Shown piece by piece: positions 1 to 8,073 of a stretch of DNA of 64,000 nt. The translations under genes and the position numbers were made by a program. This DNA is from Pseudomonas inefficax (GTDB lineage Bacteria > Pseudomonadota > Gammaproteobacteria > Pseudomonadales > Pseudomonadaceae), in the NCBI RefSeq assembly GCF_900277125.1, contig NZ_OPYN01000001.1, forward strand, positions 186,001-250,000. The letters are read 5' to 3'. The notes below the pieces were generated by a model. The model had not been told where the DNA came from. It made no database searches and was given only the letters and a program-made list of their open reading frames with translations. How positions within the stretch are numbered: position 1 is the stretch's first letter; the number at the start of each line of letters is the position of its first letter.

Positions 1-847
1 TGCGACGGGCCGTCTTGGGGGCAAGACCCAGGAGCGACTTGATGGCGGCGGAGGTTTGTGAGCGCGCCTTGAGCTCGAGCATTTGGCCGAGCAACGTTAA
101 TGAGATGATGACTGCAGCCGCTTCGAAGTAGACACCGATGCGGCCATCCTGCATGAAAGTCGTCGGGAAAACCTGCGGGAACACTGTGGCCGCAACGCTG
201 TATAGGTACGCCGCAGCCGTTCCCAAACCTATCAGGGTCCACATATTCGGGCTGCGATTACGAATCGATGCGACCCCACGCACGAAAAACGGCCAGCCAG
301 CCCATAGTGTCACGGGAGTGGCCAGAATCAACTCCACCCAATTCTGTGTGGCACCATGCAGCAATTGGAGTTGGTGGGCAGTCATGGCCAACACGGTCAC
401 GATGACCGTCAGGGGCAAGGTCCACCAGAAGCGGCGGGAGAAGTCCTTGAGTTCCGGGTTCTCGTCTTCCTCAAGCTCCGGTATTACCGGCTCTAGGGCC
501 ATGCCACAGATTGGGCAACTGCCCGGCCCACGCTGGCGGATTTGGGGATGCATCGGGCAAGTGTATTCGGCGTCCGCCGCGTTGCTTGGCTGCGGGGCAG
601 CCGAGTGGAGATGGCCCGCGTGTTCTTGGTCCTGGGGAGGGCTAAGATAATGCACAGGCGCTGCGCGGAATTTCGTCAGGCACTTTTCACTGCAGAAGCG
701 GTATGTCCTTCCCTCGTATAGCTCGAAGTAGCGACTATCCGGTGGCACCGTCATACCGCATACCAAATCGCGCTGACTACCATCCGGTTGCTCATACGGG
801 TGCGAGTGGTCATGGTCATGGTCATGCTGGCACGATTCGGTGTGCAT
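1..847 (-). CDS. copA: Copper/silver-translocating P-type ATPase, N-terminal part (runs off the left edge)
   Basis: Translating the reverse strand from the ATG at 847 gives 282 residues before the window ends. A His-rich start (alternating His/Asp) is followed by a YHS-like domain (DLVCGMTV, then FCSEKC near residues 28-60). Next is a heavy-metal-binding domain with YTCPMHP and GSCPICGMALEP (residues about 90-115), and then the first membrane helices. This order is typical of CopA2/SilP-type ATPases that move Cu(I) or Ag(I) out of the cytoplasm. The ion-binding CPC, the DKTGT loop and the ATP-binding domain lie outside the window. The start has an AAAGGGA ribosome site 8 bases upstream. The reading frame is also open further upstream into a DUF2933-like relic, so a longer product is possible. 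Confidence 0.85.
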   Translation of the reverse strand, partial: MHTESCQHDHDHDHSHPYEQPDGSQRDLVCGMTVPPDSRYFELYEGRTYRFCSEKCLTKFRAAPVHYLSPPQDQEHAGHLHSAAPQPSNAADAEYTCPMHPQIRQRGPGSCPICGMALEPVIPELEEDENPELKDFSRRFWWTLPLTVIVTVLAMTAHQLQLLHGATQNWVELILATPVTLWAGWPFFVRGVASIRNRSPNMWTLIGLGTAAAYLYSVAATVFPQVFPTTFMQDGRIGVYFEAAAVIISLTLLGQMLELKARSQTSAAIKSLLGLAPKTARR

Positions 848-1100
848 GAAGTAGTTCCCTTTGTTGTCCGGTTTGGACGAGTTTTCACCCTTCTGGTGAG
901 AATACCCGCCATGGTTGTGCCCGAAGAGTTGCGTCAGCGGACAGAGCAACAAAATTAAATAACTGTAGTGCCTGTGACAGGTGGCCATAGTGCACGAGCC
1001 ACATAAAACAGGCCAAATATGGCCAGCATGATCAGTGCAATACCGCCTTTAGTCCGCCAAAAAGGTATTGCCAGATCTGTACCACGGCGATGGGCTCCAT
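848..1100 (-). pseudogene. DUF2933-family small membrane protein relic, frameshifted
   Basis: Reverse-strand frames contain the two halves of a DUF2933 protein, a family often found beside copper ATPases. One frame reads IPFWRTKGGIALIMLAIFGL and continues FYVAR. Another reads YLILLLCPLTQLFGHNHGG. They are in different frames and a TAA interrupts the first, so at least one indel, probably two, separates them (about 960-1000). The second half has no stop before the ATPase ATG at 847 and is in frame with it. Boundaries are approximate. The family call comes from memory of the membrane helix plus CPL and HxHGG pattern. Confidence 0.6.
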
Positions 1101-1231
1101 CATGATCAACTCCCAAGCTGGGTGGGAAATATCGGCCGCTGCCGTATTGTCCAGCCTAGACAACATCTCCTTGAACAGCTGTGACGCCAATCAATGCTCC
1201 TGTAAGCGTGTCGATTATTGTTGTGGTGTAG

Positions 1232-1600
1232 CGTCATGGCATAGATCATTTCTGGAGGTTGCTGATCCTGCTGCTGCACCAGTGGTTGCCCTTCGACAAT
1301 GCGCTGGCTGCCTTGTACCCCGGCGAGGGAGTGCCCAAGCCGCTGGAGGAGTACGACGCCGGCTCCCGGTGGGGAACGCCGTCCATGCTTTCCTGCCTGG
1401 ACGGCCTATACTTGCTCGACCCCTTCTACCAGGCCTGTCAGGAAGGCCTGCCCAGTGGGCTGTAACGCCTGGAGGAGATCGCTTCTGACCAGTTCCGTCA
1501 AAGCGAGTACTTCCTCAGTTACTTCCACGCCAACGCATTGGAAGACGAGGAGCAGTTCGTTCTCCAGTTGCCGGCCAAGGTAGCCTTATGCGATCTAACA
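1232..1600 (+). pseudogene. Truncated LuxR-family regulator fragment
   Basis: One forward frame reads QWLPFDNALAALYPGEGVPK, then PSMLSCLDGLYLLDPFYQAC, a TAA stop at 1463, and then continues in the same frame with RLEEIASDQFRQSEYFLSYF. This resembles the N-terminal half of LuxR-family regulators found in Pseudomonas. The in-frame stop and the loss of the C-terminal helix-turn-helix mark it as a dead fragment. No good start codon precedes it, so the 5' end is also probably lost. Confidence 0.6.
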
Positions 1601-1996
1601 GCTCAAGCCCCAGACCTGATACATGCGGTGCGGTACAGCGCTGATCGGGTCACTCTTCGCTGTTCCCCTTCCAGCTTTGCCTTTGCCCACAGCAGACGTC
1701 GGAGATGAAACTGCTCGGCGGACTCACAAACCTGCTCCAGTGCTCTCGCACAAGGCTTTGATCTGGCCATCTTTGCTTGAATGGCTGACCCGTGGCAGGG
1801 CGTTGGCCGTGTTTTCTTCGTGCGTGTTGAGCCCAAGGCGAGCGCGATCCACCATCCACAGGCCGCTACTGCCGCGCGCCAATTCTATGCCGGCACTACT
1901 CGTCAAAAAATAGGTGAGTGCTTACCCGGCAGGCAATGGGCTACTATCGAGCCCTATATCTATCCGAAAGGGTTAGCTCCGTTGCCAGGGAATTGC
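1601..1996. other. Intergenic stretch without a recognised gene
   Basis: Overlapping open frames of 60-96 codons occur on both strands, but none resembles a known protein and none has a convincing ribosome site. The forward frame that leads into the STAS gene is open from 1781. Its sequence before the ATG at 1997 looks unrelated to the domain that follows. Confidence 0.5.
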
Positions 1997-3016
1997 ATGC
2001 AGGCCATCGATATTGAAAACGCGATCGTTCTTCCTTGGGGGCTTGGCTCAAGATCGCCCCATGACCTGTTTTCTGTGTGCGCAGAAATCATTAACTGCCC
2101 TGGTGACATCGTTTTAGACGCTAGCAACCTCTCGTATATCGATCCGTTAGGGATGGCCACGCTGCGAGCGTTGTTTGAAAACCAGTTGGTCCAGAAGCGA
2201 GTTTCGATGCAGTTTTTGAGCAGAGACCTGACCTCCTACCTGGCCAGGATGGATTTTTTCAAGGACATTGATGTAGAGGGTGTAGATCTATCGGGGGTAG
2301 GACGTCGAAACGACCGAAGCACCTCGTTGGTGGAAATCACCAAAATCAGCGAACACCATCAAGCAGAGGCTGCAGCCTCTCGCCTCGCTAGAGCTATTAC
2401 GGGAAGGTTGACTCAATCGGACCCGGATGCCCCAGTCGACGAGCACACGGGACGGAATGAGTTTGACTCCTACCGGGGCCCTCTGGAGTATTCGCTCAAG
2501 GAGCTATTGGAAAACTCGCTTACTCACGCCCGCAGAGAGGGACGTGGTGACGCCGCCGTTTGGCTGACCTGTCAGTTTTATCCAAAATTGAACCTTGTAC
2601 GCATGGCCATCGTCGATAATGGGTGTGGGTTTCTCGCGACACTGAGGAATCACCCTGAGCTTCATGACCGCACGCATTTGCACGCGATCGAGGCGGCACT
2701 CAAACCGCGAGTGAGCTGCAACCGGGGTGCGATGGCCCAGATCCTGGGTAGCGAGAACCAAGGTATCGGGTTAACAACTACCGCAAAAATTGCAGACGCG
2801 GCGGGCGGTGGTTTGATCATCGTGAGCGGCAATGGCATACATGACACAAAGCGTCGGCAGTCTCAGGAGCTGCATGATGCGCTGTGGAATGGTGTATCGA
2901 TCGCGTTTAGCTGTACCCGTGAGCTGCTGCCCACCATTTCGATCAGTGACTTGCTGCCGAAGGACGATGCAGGACAGGTTGACGACGATCTCGACCTAGA
3001 TCTGAATTTCCGCTAG
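1997..3016 (+). CDS. STAS domain plus histidine-kinase-like ATPase protein
   Basis: This 339-residue protein has a STAS-like N-terminus (about residues 1-95; IVLDASNLSYIDPLGMATL resembles the anti-anti-sigma fold). A GHKL/HATPase domain follows, with the N box LKELLENSLTHA near residue 170, DNGCGF near 206 and a glycine-rich NQGIGLTTT lid near 254. No phosphoacceptor-histidine domain and no membrane segment is visible. The C-terminus is an acidic Asp-rich tail. Such proteins can act as partner-switching or anti-sigma-type kinases, but the target is not visible here. I chose the ATG at 1997 because of the upstream AGGGA. The frame itself is open further upstream. A DUF4325 gene follows after 123 bases and probably works with it. 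Confidence 0.7.
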   Translation: MQAIDIENAIVLPWGLGSRSPHDLFSVCAEIINCPGDIVLDASNLSYIDPLGMATLRALFENQLVQKRVSMQFLSRDLTSYLARMDFFKDIDVEGVDLSGVGRRNDRSTSLVEITKISEHHQAEAAASRLARAITGRLTQSDPDAPVDEHTGRNEFDSYRGPLEYSLKELLENSLTHARREGRGDAAVWLTCQFYPKLNLVRMAIVDNGCGFLATLRNHPELHDRTHLHAIEAALKPRVSCNRGAMAQILGSENQGIGLTTTAKIADAAGGGLIIVSGNGIHDTKRRQSQELHDALWNGVSIAFSCTRELLPTISISDLLPKDDAGQVDDDLDLDLNFR

Positions 3017-3139
3017 CTCTGGCTTTTTGATAGCTCGAGGGCTAGAGTCGATCATGCAAGGAGCGGTAAATGGGAGATTCAGCGTCAACTGAAACTCTCG
3101 GGCTGCAAAAAAGGATTATGCAATACAAGGGGTTACGAC

Positions 3140-3445
3140 ATGCAAACTCAAATTCGATTAAGTAGGGATAGTTCTATCCGAACGTACGGAATGCGAGCTT
3201 CAGCGATCCCCTACCGTACCGAAATCGAACGCTCGCTCAGCAGTGGTGAGAGCGTTGTCATAGATTTCGCTGGGAACGATGTCACTCAGTCCTTCGTCGA
3301 CGAGTTGATCGGGGCGCTGATTCTGAAGGAGGGTCGCCAGGTGGTATCGCGCCTTGCCTTTGAAAACTGCACCAACGATGTCAAAGGAATCATTAAATTT
3401 GTGGTCCATGATCGAGTTCGACAGCTGCAAAAAATGCCCGCGTGA
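3140..3445 (+). CDS. STAS-like DUF4325 protein
   Basis: This 101-residue protein carries the pattern VVIDFAGNDVTQSFVDEL (about residues 39-56), which matches the STAS-like DUF4325 family. Such proteins resemble anti-sigma-factor antagonists and often sit next to an ATPase of the GHKL fold, as here. The family normally lacks the classic phosphorylatable serine context, so the switch mechanism is unknown. A strong terminator follows directly, so the ATPase and this gene probably form one unit. Function is inferred from domain and neighbour only. Confidence 0.7.
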   Translation: MQTQIRLSRDSSIRTYGMRASAIPYRTEIERSLSSGESVVIDFAGNDVTQSFVDELIGALILKEGRQVVSRLAFENCTNDVKGIIKFVVHDRVRQLQKMPA

Positions 3446-3463
3446 CGGATCCGCATTGAATTT

Positions 3464-3489
3464 AAGGCCCTCAATATTGAGGGCCTTTT
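3464..3489 (+). terminator. Intrinsic terminator after the DUF4325 gene
   Basis: A perfect 24-base palindrome (AAGGCCCTCAAT and its complement) is followed by TTTT. It lies 18 bases after the stop codon and closes the STAS-ATPase/DUF4325 unit. Confidence 0.85.
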
Positions 3490-3847
3490 CATTGGTGCCA
3501 GGCAAAAGATAGCCGTCTTGAGTGGCCCCCATAGCTCGCCCTGAAAAGCGAATGTCAGGGGACACACCGCAGAAAAGCGTTCTGTAGCGGAGGAATACGT
3601 GGAAAACGGAGCTTAGGTTTCCTCATTGAGATGTGTAGAAATCCATCGCGACTCACCTATGCAAAGGCTGCGAAAAGCCTGAATCTACTGGGGTATCGTG
3701 GCGTGAGATATGTGCAAAAAAATGTGCACAGCATCTGCGGATTGGAGAGCTGGCTTGGCTCCTTAAGTAAAACCATCAAGCTGCAACGGACCTGCAACTC
3801 CTGCGGCTTGAAGCAAAGCGGGTAATACCACCCCTGAGCCCTACGAG
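3490..3847. other. Intergenic stretch, no supported gene
   Basis: A 64-codon forward frame (3631-3825) has no ribosome site and no recognisable content. I see no strong hairpin or repeat. Confidence 0.4.
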
Positions 3848-4096
3848 GTGGTGTTCCGGTTTTTGACCAAACGAGAGCACGCCAGGCGCGCAAATGAGCT
3901 GCACGACCAGCTGAATGAAGTGCTCGGGGTGGCCAGAAATCTCAACGATGGGCTGTACTTCGGTGGAGCAGACGTCACGGTGCTACAAGACTTTACCATG
4001 CTCGATGCGGAAGACTTCGTGCGGTACAACCTTCACGACTGGCTCAGTGTTGGGGATACCGATGAAGATGAAGAAGGTGCCGATGATGCTGACTGA
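3848..4096 (+). CDS. Small acidic hypothetical protein
   Basis: This frame encodes 82 residues from tandem GTG codons (3848 or 3851), rich in charged residues. The N-terminus is basic (FRFLTKREHARRANELHDQL) and may be helical. The C-terminus is strongly acidic (DTDEDEEGADDAD). The regular charge pattern and lack of rare-codon runs favour a real gene. No family is recognised, and the start has only a weak GAGG upstream. The acidic tail may suggest a DNA mimic or a partner for a basic protein, but this is speculation. Confidence 0.45.
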   Translation: MVFRFLTKREHARRANELHDQLNEVLGVARNLNDGLYFGGADVTVLQDFTMLDAEDFVRYNLHDWLSVGDTDEDEEGADDAD

Positions 4097-4406
4097 GCTG
4101 CTATCGGCCTCCCCTTTAGGATCTGGGTTTGACCTTAGCTGACCGGCTGCTCTACAAACCAATTGATTTTCTCCGGAGCCGGTGTCACTGTCGCTCCAAG
4201 AATAGCCCCCACGCCTCGGGCAGGTCCCAGACCTGTACTGCGCATCAGGGGGTTAGTTGTTTCTAGGGCCCGCCCAGGTCGATCAGGCATGCTTTGGGCT
4301 GGCCTCAAACCAGTGGGTGACCACCAAAAGGGTCAGTTAGGCCTACTGCTGCCTATCCTCGCTCGTTACCATCCAGAAACCCTCTATTGATACGGTTTCA
4401 GCAAAG
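4097..4406. other. Intergenic stretch, no supported gene
   Basis: A 75-codon forward frame (4163-4390) is proline- and arginine-rich and looks like non-coding GC-rich sequence. No hairpin or repeat stands out. Confidence 0.4.
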
Positions 4407-5330
4407 ATGGATGTCTATAAGCTCCGCATCGAAGACACAGAAAGCAAGATCATCGACAAGGAAGGTTTCGAGGCCGAGACCTTCCGCAGAGATCCGTGGT
4501 ACCAGCCTGGAAGTGCGGGCAAGCTAGCTCAGTTTGCTGTATGCCCGGCATGCGACAACCCTGTCCAGCTGGTTGGGCTGTATGAGCTACCGCCTAACGT
4601 GAAGAACCCATTCGGGAAACATGCTACTAAGAGCATTCGCGGCATCGCTCCATTTGATAGTGAGGCCCGTAACGATTGCCCGTACTTCAAGCCTCGCCAG
4701 CATAAGAAAACAGAACGAAAAACCAGGTTTGACGGCGTCCCGCGGAAGATTCTCAAGCTATTGATCGAACAGTTCGATCGCGTGGTTTACATCCTGGAGA
4801 AAGAGACCCAACTGGTCCTTTCCGAGAACGCGTTGAGAGGCATGCTGCAGCGTTACAAGGGAGAGCGTGGCTACCTCTATACCGGCGCGACGCTTCGCAA
4901 TGTGCCATGGATCTTTGCTTACATGTCGGACGCCACCCGCCTGTTTGGCCAGAAGGTCAGTGGAAATGCTGAGCTGGTGAAAGCTATTGCCGCTGAGGTG
5001 CCGGGGGCGGAAATCAGCAGCACTGGTCGGCTGGAATCGAAGAAGGTGCCTGGTTCGAAGGCGGCATATTTTGATCTCAAAATGAGTTTCATCCGCCATC
5101 GAATCGTCAAAGACAGTGAAGCGTCTGGCTTGGTTGAAAGCATGGAGTTTGTAGTGTCACAGCCTCGCGGAGGTGAGCTTGAGCACATTCACAAGGAAGT
5201 CATCAAATTCGATTCGGCTTGGTTCGAATCTCTTATCCGGATGCCGGTTGATCATCCTTATCGCAGAATGGATAGAGTGAAGATGGCCCGGGAGGAACTG
5301 GGCGATCTGCTGGAGCTGACTCAGGCCTGA
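4407..5330 (+). CDS. Hypothetical protein with a possible zinc site
   Basis: This 307-residue soluble protein is not assigned to a family. Near residue 46 it has VCPACDNPVQLVGLYELPPN and, about 45 residues later, NDCPYFKPRQHKK. The two cysteines, the later cysteine and the histidine could bind one zinc ion. The middle part (residues about 115-150) is amphipathic and helical. The rest is mixed alpha/beta without motifs that I know. It stands alone between unassigned sequence and a large palindrome. Gene length and codon usage look normal for the host, so it is probably expressed; its role is unknown. Confidence 0.6.
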   Translation: MDVYKLRIEDTESKIIDKEGFEAETFRRDPWYQPGSAGKLAQFAVCPACDNPVQLVGLYELPPNVKNPFGKHATKSIRGIAPFDSEARNDCPYFKPRQHKKTERKTRFDGVPRKILKLLIEQFDRVVYILEKETQLVLSENALRGMLQRYKGERGYLYTGATLRNVPWIFAYMSDATRLFGQKVSGNAELVKAIAAEVPGAEISSTGRLESKKVPGSKAAYFDLKMSFIRHRIVKDSEASGLVESMEFVVSQPRGGELEHIHKEVIKFDSAWFESLIRMPVDHPYRRMDRVKMAREELGDLLELTQA

Positions 5331-5340
5331 GGAGGCCTGC

Positions 5341-5400
5341 TGTAAACCACTTTTTTTCACTGTAAACCACAGTGGTTTACAGTGAAAAAAGTGGTTTACA
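5341..5400. repeat. 60-bp near-perfect palindrome made of four TGTAAACCAC units
   Basis: The 60 bases begin 11 bases after the stop of the preceding gene and read the same on both strands except for the centre and one extra T in the left T-run. Each arm holds two copies of TGTAAACCAC separated by a T-run and CAC, so each strand shows two direct and two inverted copies. It could be a bidirectional terminator (T7 and A6 runs), a binding site for a dimeric protein, or a cruciform-forming site. The repeated decamer favours a protein site. Confidence 0.9.
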
Positions 5401-5535
5401 ACGTAGCTATGACACGCGCCCTGGCCACTCCCCAGGCCAGCGCGCTCCTCATTGGTTCGTTCAGCCGGACGTCGAACACCTGTGCTGCTCGGGGCCTTGC
5501 CACGCCGCGGTGTCCTATAATTCATCTTCAGCTGA

Positions 5536-5760
5536 GTGGAGCAAAATGTTGTGAAGCGCACATTCATTGGAATGGTCGAGGCTGGTGAGCCACTGATGAG
5601 GCAAGCGCTTGAAGCTATCCGACAGGCCCACGAAGCGGAGGCTGCTGGATTGCCAGACCTTGAGGTACAGCGTCTTCACCTATTGGCAGATTCGCTCTAT
5701 CAGGCGGTCATTGATTTTCAGCTCCTCAAAGCAGGTAAACCACCGTCGACTATCCAGTGA
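5536..5760 (+). CDS. Small hypothetical protein, paralogue of its neighbour
   Basis: This encodes about 74 residues from a GTG at 5536; an ATG at 5572 is an alternative start. The core reads LMRQALEAIRQAHEAEAAGL, then VQRLHLLADSLYQAVIDFQL, a helical hairpin-like pattern. The next gene (5775-5981) has the same pattern at the same spacing. No known domain is recognised. The two genes are 14 bases apart and probably co-transcribed. Confidence 0.55.
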   Translation: MEQNVVKRTFIGMVEAGEPLMRQALEAIRQAHEAEAAGLPDLEVQRLHLLADSLYQAVIDFQLLKAGKPPSTIQ

Positions 5761-5774
5761 GGACCTGCCGCTAC

Positions 5775-5981
5775 ATGACGAAAAAGATACCAGCTCTTCT
5801 CCCCGACCACCCCATGTATACCGACGCAGTGGATGCGATGAAGCAATACCACGAGGCGCAGGCTTCTGGCTCATCTGCCGAAGAGGTTGAGCGCCTGCGT
5901 CAAATCGCAGAATCACAATTTCGGGCTGTCAGCGAGTATCAGCTCAACGCTCTGGGATATCAGTCTCGTCGTCCGCACTGA
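5775..5981 (+). CDS. Small hypothetical protein, tandem paralogue
   Basis: This encodes 68 residues from the ATG at 5775. Its core, YTDAVDAMKQYHEAQASGS then VERLRQIAESQFRAVSEYQL, lines up with the upstream gene. In both, a helix with the xHEAxAxG pattern is followed by a second helix containing L..AxSx...V..(F/Y)QL. This supports a tandem duplication followed by divergence. Two short helices could form a coiled-coil dimer. No function is recognised. Confidence 0.6.
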   Translation: MTKKIPALLPDHPMYTDAVDAMKQYHEAQASGSSAEEVERLRQIAESQFRAVSEYQLNALGYQSRRPH

Positions 5982-6095
5982 AGGGATAACCGATCCGGAG
6001 GTAGCTTCAGAATCCATCAAGCCAAGCGGAAGACTCACGACGCGGTCCGATTGATCAGCGAGACGGTCGGGAGGGTTTGCACACAGCCCCAAAAA

Positions 6096-6123
6096 AAAAG
6101 CAGCTCCCGAGAGCTGCTTTTTT
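6096..6123. terminator. Bidirectional intrinsic terminator
   Basis: The stem AAGCAGCTC / GAGCTGCTT with a CCGA loop has a run of A on its left and a run of T on its right, so it can stop transcription in both directions. It lies just beyond the stop of the small reverse-strand gene at 6125-6253. Confidence 0.85.
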
Positions 6124-6124
6124 C

Positions 6125-6253
6125 TTACTCCCCCTTTTTGTGCTTGTGGGGTTTCAGGTCCGGATGGTCCTTCTGCTTTTCAGGGGTGACTCGCTGCCTT
6201 TTGTCCGGAGTGCCATCTTCATTGGTGCGCTTTGGGCCTGGCTTGATGCTCAT
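6125..6253 (-). CDS. Very small, highly charged hypothetical protein (42 residues)
   Basis: The reverse strand from the ATG at 6253 encodes MSIKPGPKRTNEDGTPDKRQ followed by RVTPEKQKDHPDLKPHKHKK and GE. An AAGGAAG ribosome site precedes the ATG by about 7 bases, and a terminator follows the stop at once. Lys, Arg, Asp, Glu, Pro and His make up most of the chain and there is almost no hydrophobic residue, so it should be disordered. The composition is unlike a chance frame. Function is unknown; a nucleic-acid or metal-binding role is only a guess from the Lys/His content. Confidence 0.6.
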   Translation of the reverse strand: MSIKPGPKRTNEDGTPDKRQRVTPEKQKDHPDLKPHKHKKGE

Positions 6254-6375
6254 GCAAAACTTCCTTTTCCGCTTGGGTTGTTGAATGCAGCTATGTAATT
6301 AGTCCAGCTTCTCTCAGCTGTCAAAGCAGGCTGGTGCAGAACCGCCTGGCCGATGATCCGGTCCACATCGAACAT

Positions 6376-8073
6376 TCAGAGGCCAGAATAAGAGCCTCCG
6401 ACAAAGGGCTTACAAGGGGCAGTGAAATCCAGCGCTGAGCGATACGAAGACGTCTGGACGTTCATCATGCCGAGCACGGTGTGGAACAGGTTGTCGTGGC
6501 TCAGCGGTGACGTGGTTTGAGCTTTCAAACAACCCACGTTGACCTTTTCGCTCTTCGCGAGCGAGTCAGACATCCAAAGTACCAACGGCACCTTTGTTTG
6601 CTCGTCAGGAGCCATCGCGTAAGGCAGCCCGTGTAGATAGAGCCCACCCTCCCCCAGCGATTCGCCGTGGTCCGAAACGTACATCAGCGCAGTGTCGAAC
6701 TTGGTGTTGGCCGCCAGGATATCGATGAGATTTGCAGTCACATAATCGGTGTAGAGGATTGAGTTGTCGTAGGCATTGACCACCTCCTCCTGCTTACATT
6801 TGTCGAGCTCGTTGGTCTCGCACACCGGTGCGAATTTCTTGAATTGCGAGGGGTAGCGCTTGTAGTAGGCCGGGCCGTGACTGCCTTTGTAGTGGAGCAC
6901 CAGGACAGCATCGCCTTCCTGGCGCTTGATGAAGTCTTGCATCTCCGTGAGCAGCACCCCGTCCTTACACTCCTCGCTGGTGCACAGTTGGGAATCCGCG
7001 TGAGAGGCAGCCTTGTGGTTGGGAACCCTGTCGCAGACCCCTTTGCACCCCGAGTTGTTGTCAGTCCACATGACACTGATGCCAGCGCGTTGAAGCACGT
7101 CGAGCAGCCCTTCTCGGCTCTTGGCCAAGCCATCTTTGTACTGGGCCTTACCCACGTCCAGGAACATGCATGGCAGCGAGACCGCGGTAGCGGTACCGCA
7201 GGAGCTCACGTTCGTGAAGCTAATGACATTTCGCTTTTCTAGTTCCGGATTCGTTTCACGGGAGTAGCCGTTGAGGGAGAAGTTGGCGGAGCGAGCGGTC
7301 TCTCCTACTGCCAGTACCAGCAGCCTGGGTTTACGAGCCGCACCCTGTCGATTAACTACCGCATCAGTACCAATGGCCGTCAGCGTTTTAGGTGAGGCCA
7401 GCTGACGCTTCAGGTACCCATGGCCAGCCGCAAACAAGTTGGTAGGTACCAGAATCAGCCGGATCTCCCGATTGTTGCGCAGCAAGGAGGCATACGACTG
7501 GTACTGACTCAACGCGATGCCAGATAAGGTCAACAGAGCGAGCGACAGAGCAATGAACCTGCTGACCAAAGCTTTGGCCCAAGGCTTGCGCCGGAGGGGA
7601 ACCCGGGCAATCAGGTAGACGGGCAACACCCCAACCATTGCGACCCAAAGACCGAGCTTCCAATTCAGCAGCTCGGTTGCCTCAGCGACGTCGGTCTCCA
7701 CAACGTTGGTGAACATTGTGTAATCGATCACGATGCCGTAGGCATTCATGAAGTAACTCGCAAAAGACGCGCTGATCAGTACCAGGCACAGTATGGGTTT
7801 GGCCAGCCGCCCCCATGACAGCAAGCTCAGAACGGTAAACACCCATGCGAATACTATGACTGGGAGGCTAGCCGCTAGCTGCCAGTTCACTTCATCGGTT
7901 TTGAATACCAGCTTCCAGAGCACGTTCCAGAGCTCAGCGTTCGCGAATAGCAGTAACCAAAAAGTCACCAGGCCGATTAGCAAATTAGTACTGATGCCTT
8001 TCTGCCGCGCATTGCGAATAGCAAAGATCCATTTGCTTAACAGGGTGTGAACAATGGATTTGGAAGGTGTCAT
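6376..8073 (-). CDS. eptA: Lipid A phosphoethanolamine transferase (EptA family)
   Basis: This 565-residue inner-membrane enzyme has five N-terminal helices (to about residue 190) and a periplasmic alkaline-phosphatase-fold domain. The nucleophile threonine lies in GETARSANFSLNGYSRETNP near residue 259. Later metal ligands are in DNNSGCKGVCDRVP and in VSDHGESLGEGGLYLHGLPY. Cysteine pairs in the soluble domain fit the disulfides known in this family. It transfers phosphoethanolamine to lipid A phosphates and lowers the negative surface charge, which gives polymyxin resistance. I chose the ATG at 8073; a TTG two codons upstream is possible. An element upstream (8280-8319) is shared with the gtr operon. 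Confidence 0.9.
   Translation of the reverse strand: MTPSKSIVHTLLSKWIFAIRNARQKGISTNLLIGLVTFWLLLFANAELWNVLWKLVFKTDEVNWQLAASLPVIVFAWVFTVLSLLSWGRLAKPILCLVLISASFASYFMNAYGIVIDYTMFTNVVETDVAEATELLNWKLGLWVAMVGVLPVYLIARVPLRRKPWAKALVSRFIALSLALLTLSGIALSQYQSYASLLRNNREIRLILVPTNLFAAGHGYLKRQLASPKTLTAIGTDAVVNRQGAARKPRLLVLAVGETARSANFSLNGYSRETNPELEKRNVISFTNVSSCGTATAVSLPCMFLDVGKAQYKDGLAKSREGLLDVLQRAGISVMWTDNNSGCKGVCDRVPNHKAASHADSQLCTSEECKDGVLLTEMQDFIKRQEGDAVLVLHYKGSHGPAYYKRYPSQFKKFAPVCETNELDKCKQEEVVNAYDNSILYTDYVTANLIDILAANTKFDTALMYVSDHGESLGEGGLYLHGLPYAMAPDEQTKVPLVLWMSDSLAKSEKVNVGCLKAQTTSPLSHDNLFHTVLGMMNVQTSSYRSALDFTAPCKPFVGGSYSGL

Noticed and set aside
1032..1166. 44-codon reverse frame (MLSRLDNTAAADISHPAWEL)
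   Set aside because: It overlaps the DUF2933 relic in another frame, and the purine-rich run abuts the ATG with no spacing.
3631..3825. 64-codon forward frame
   Set aside because: No ribosome site and no sequence features; likely chance.
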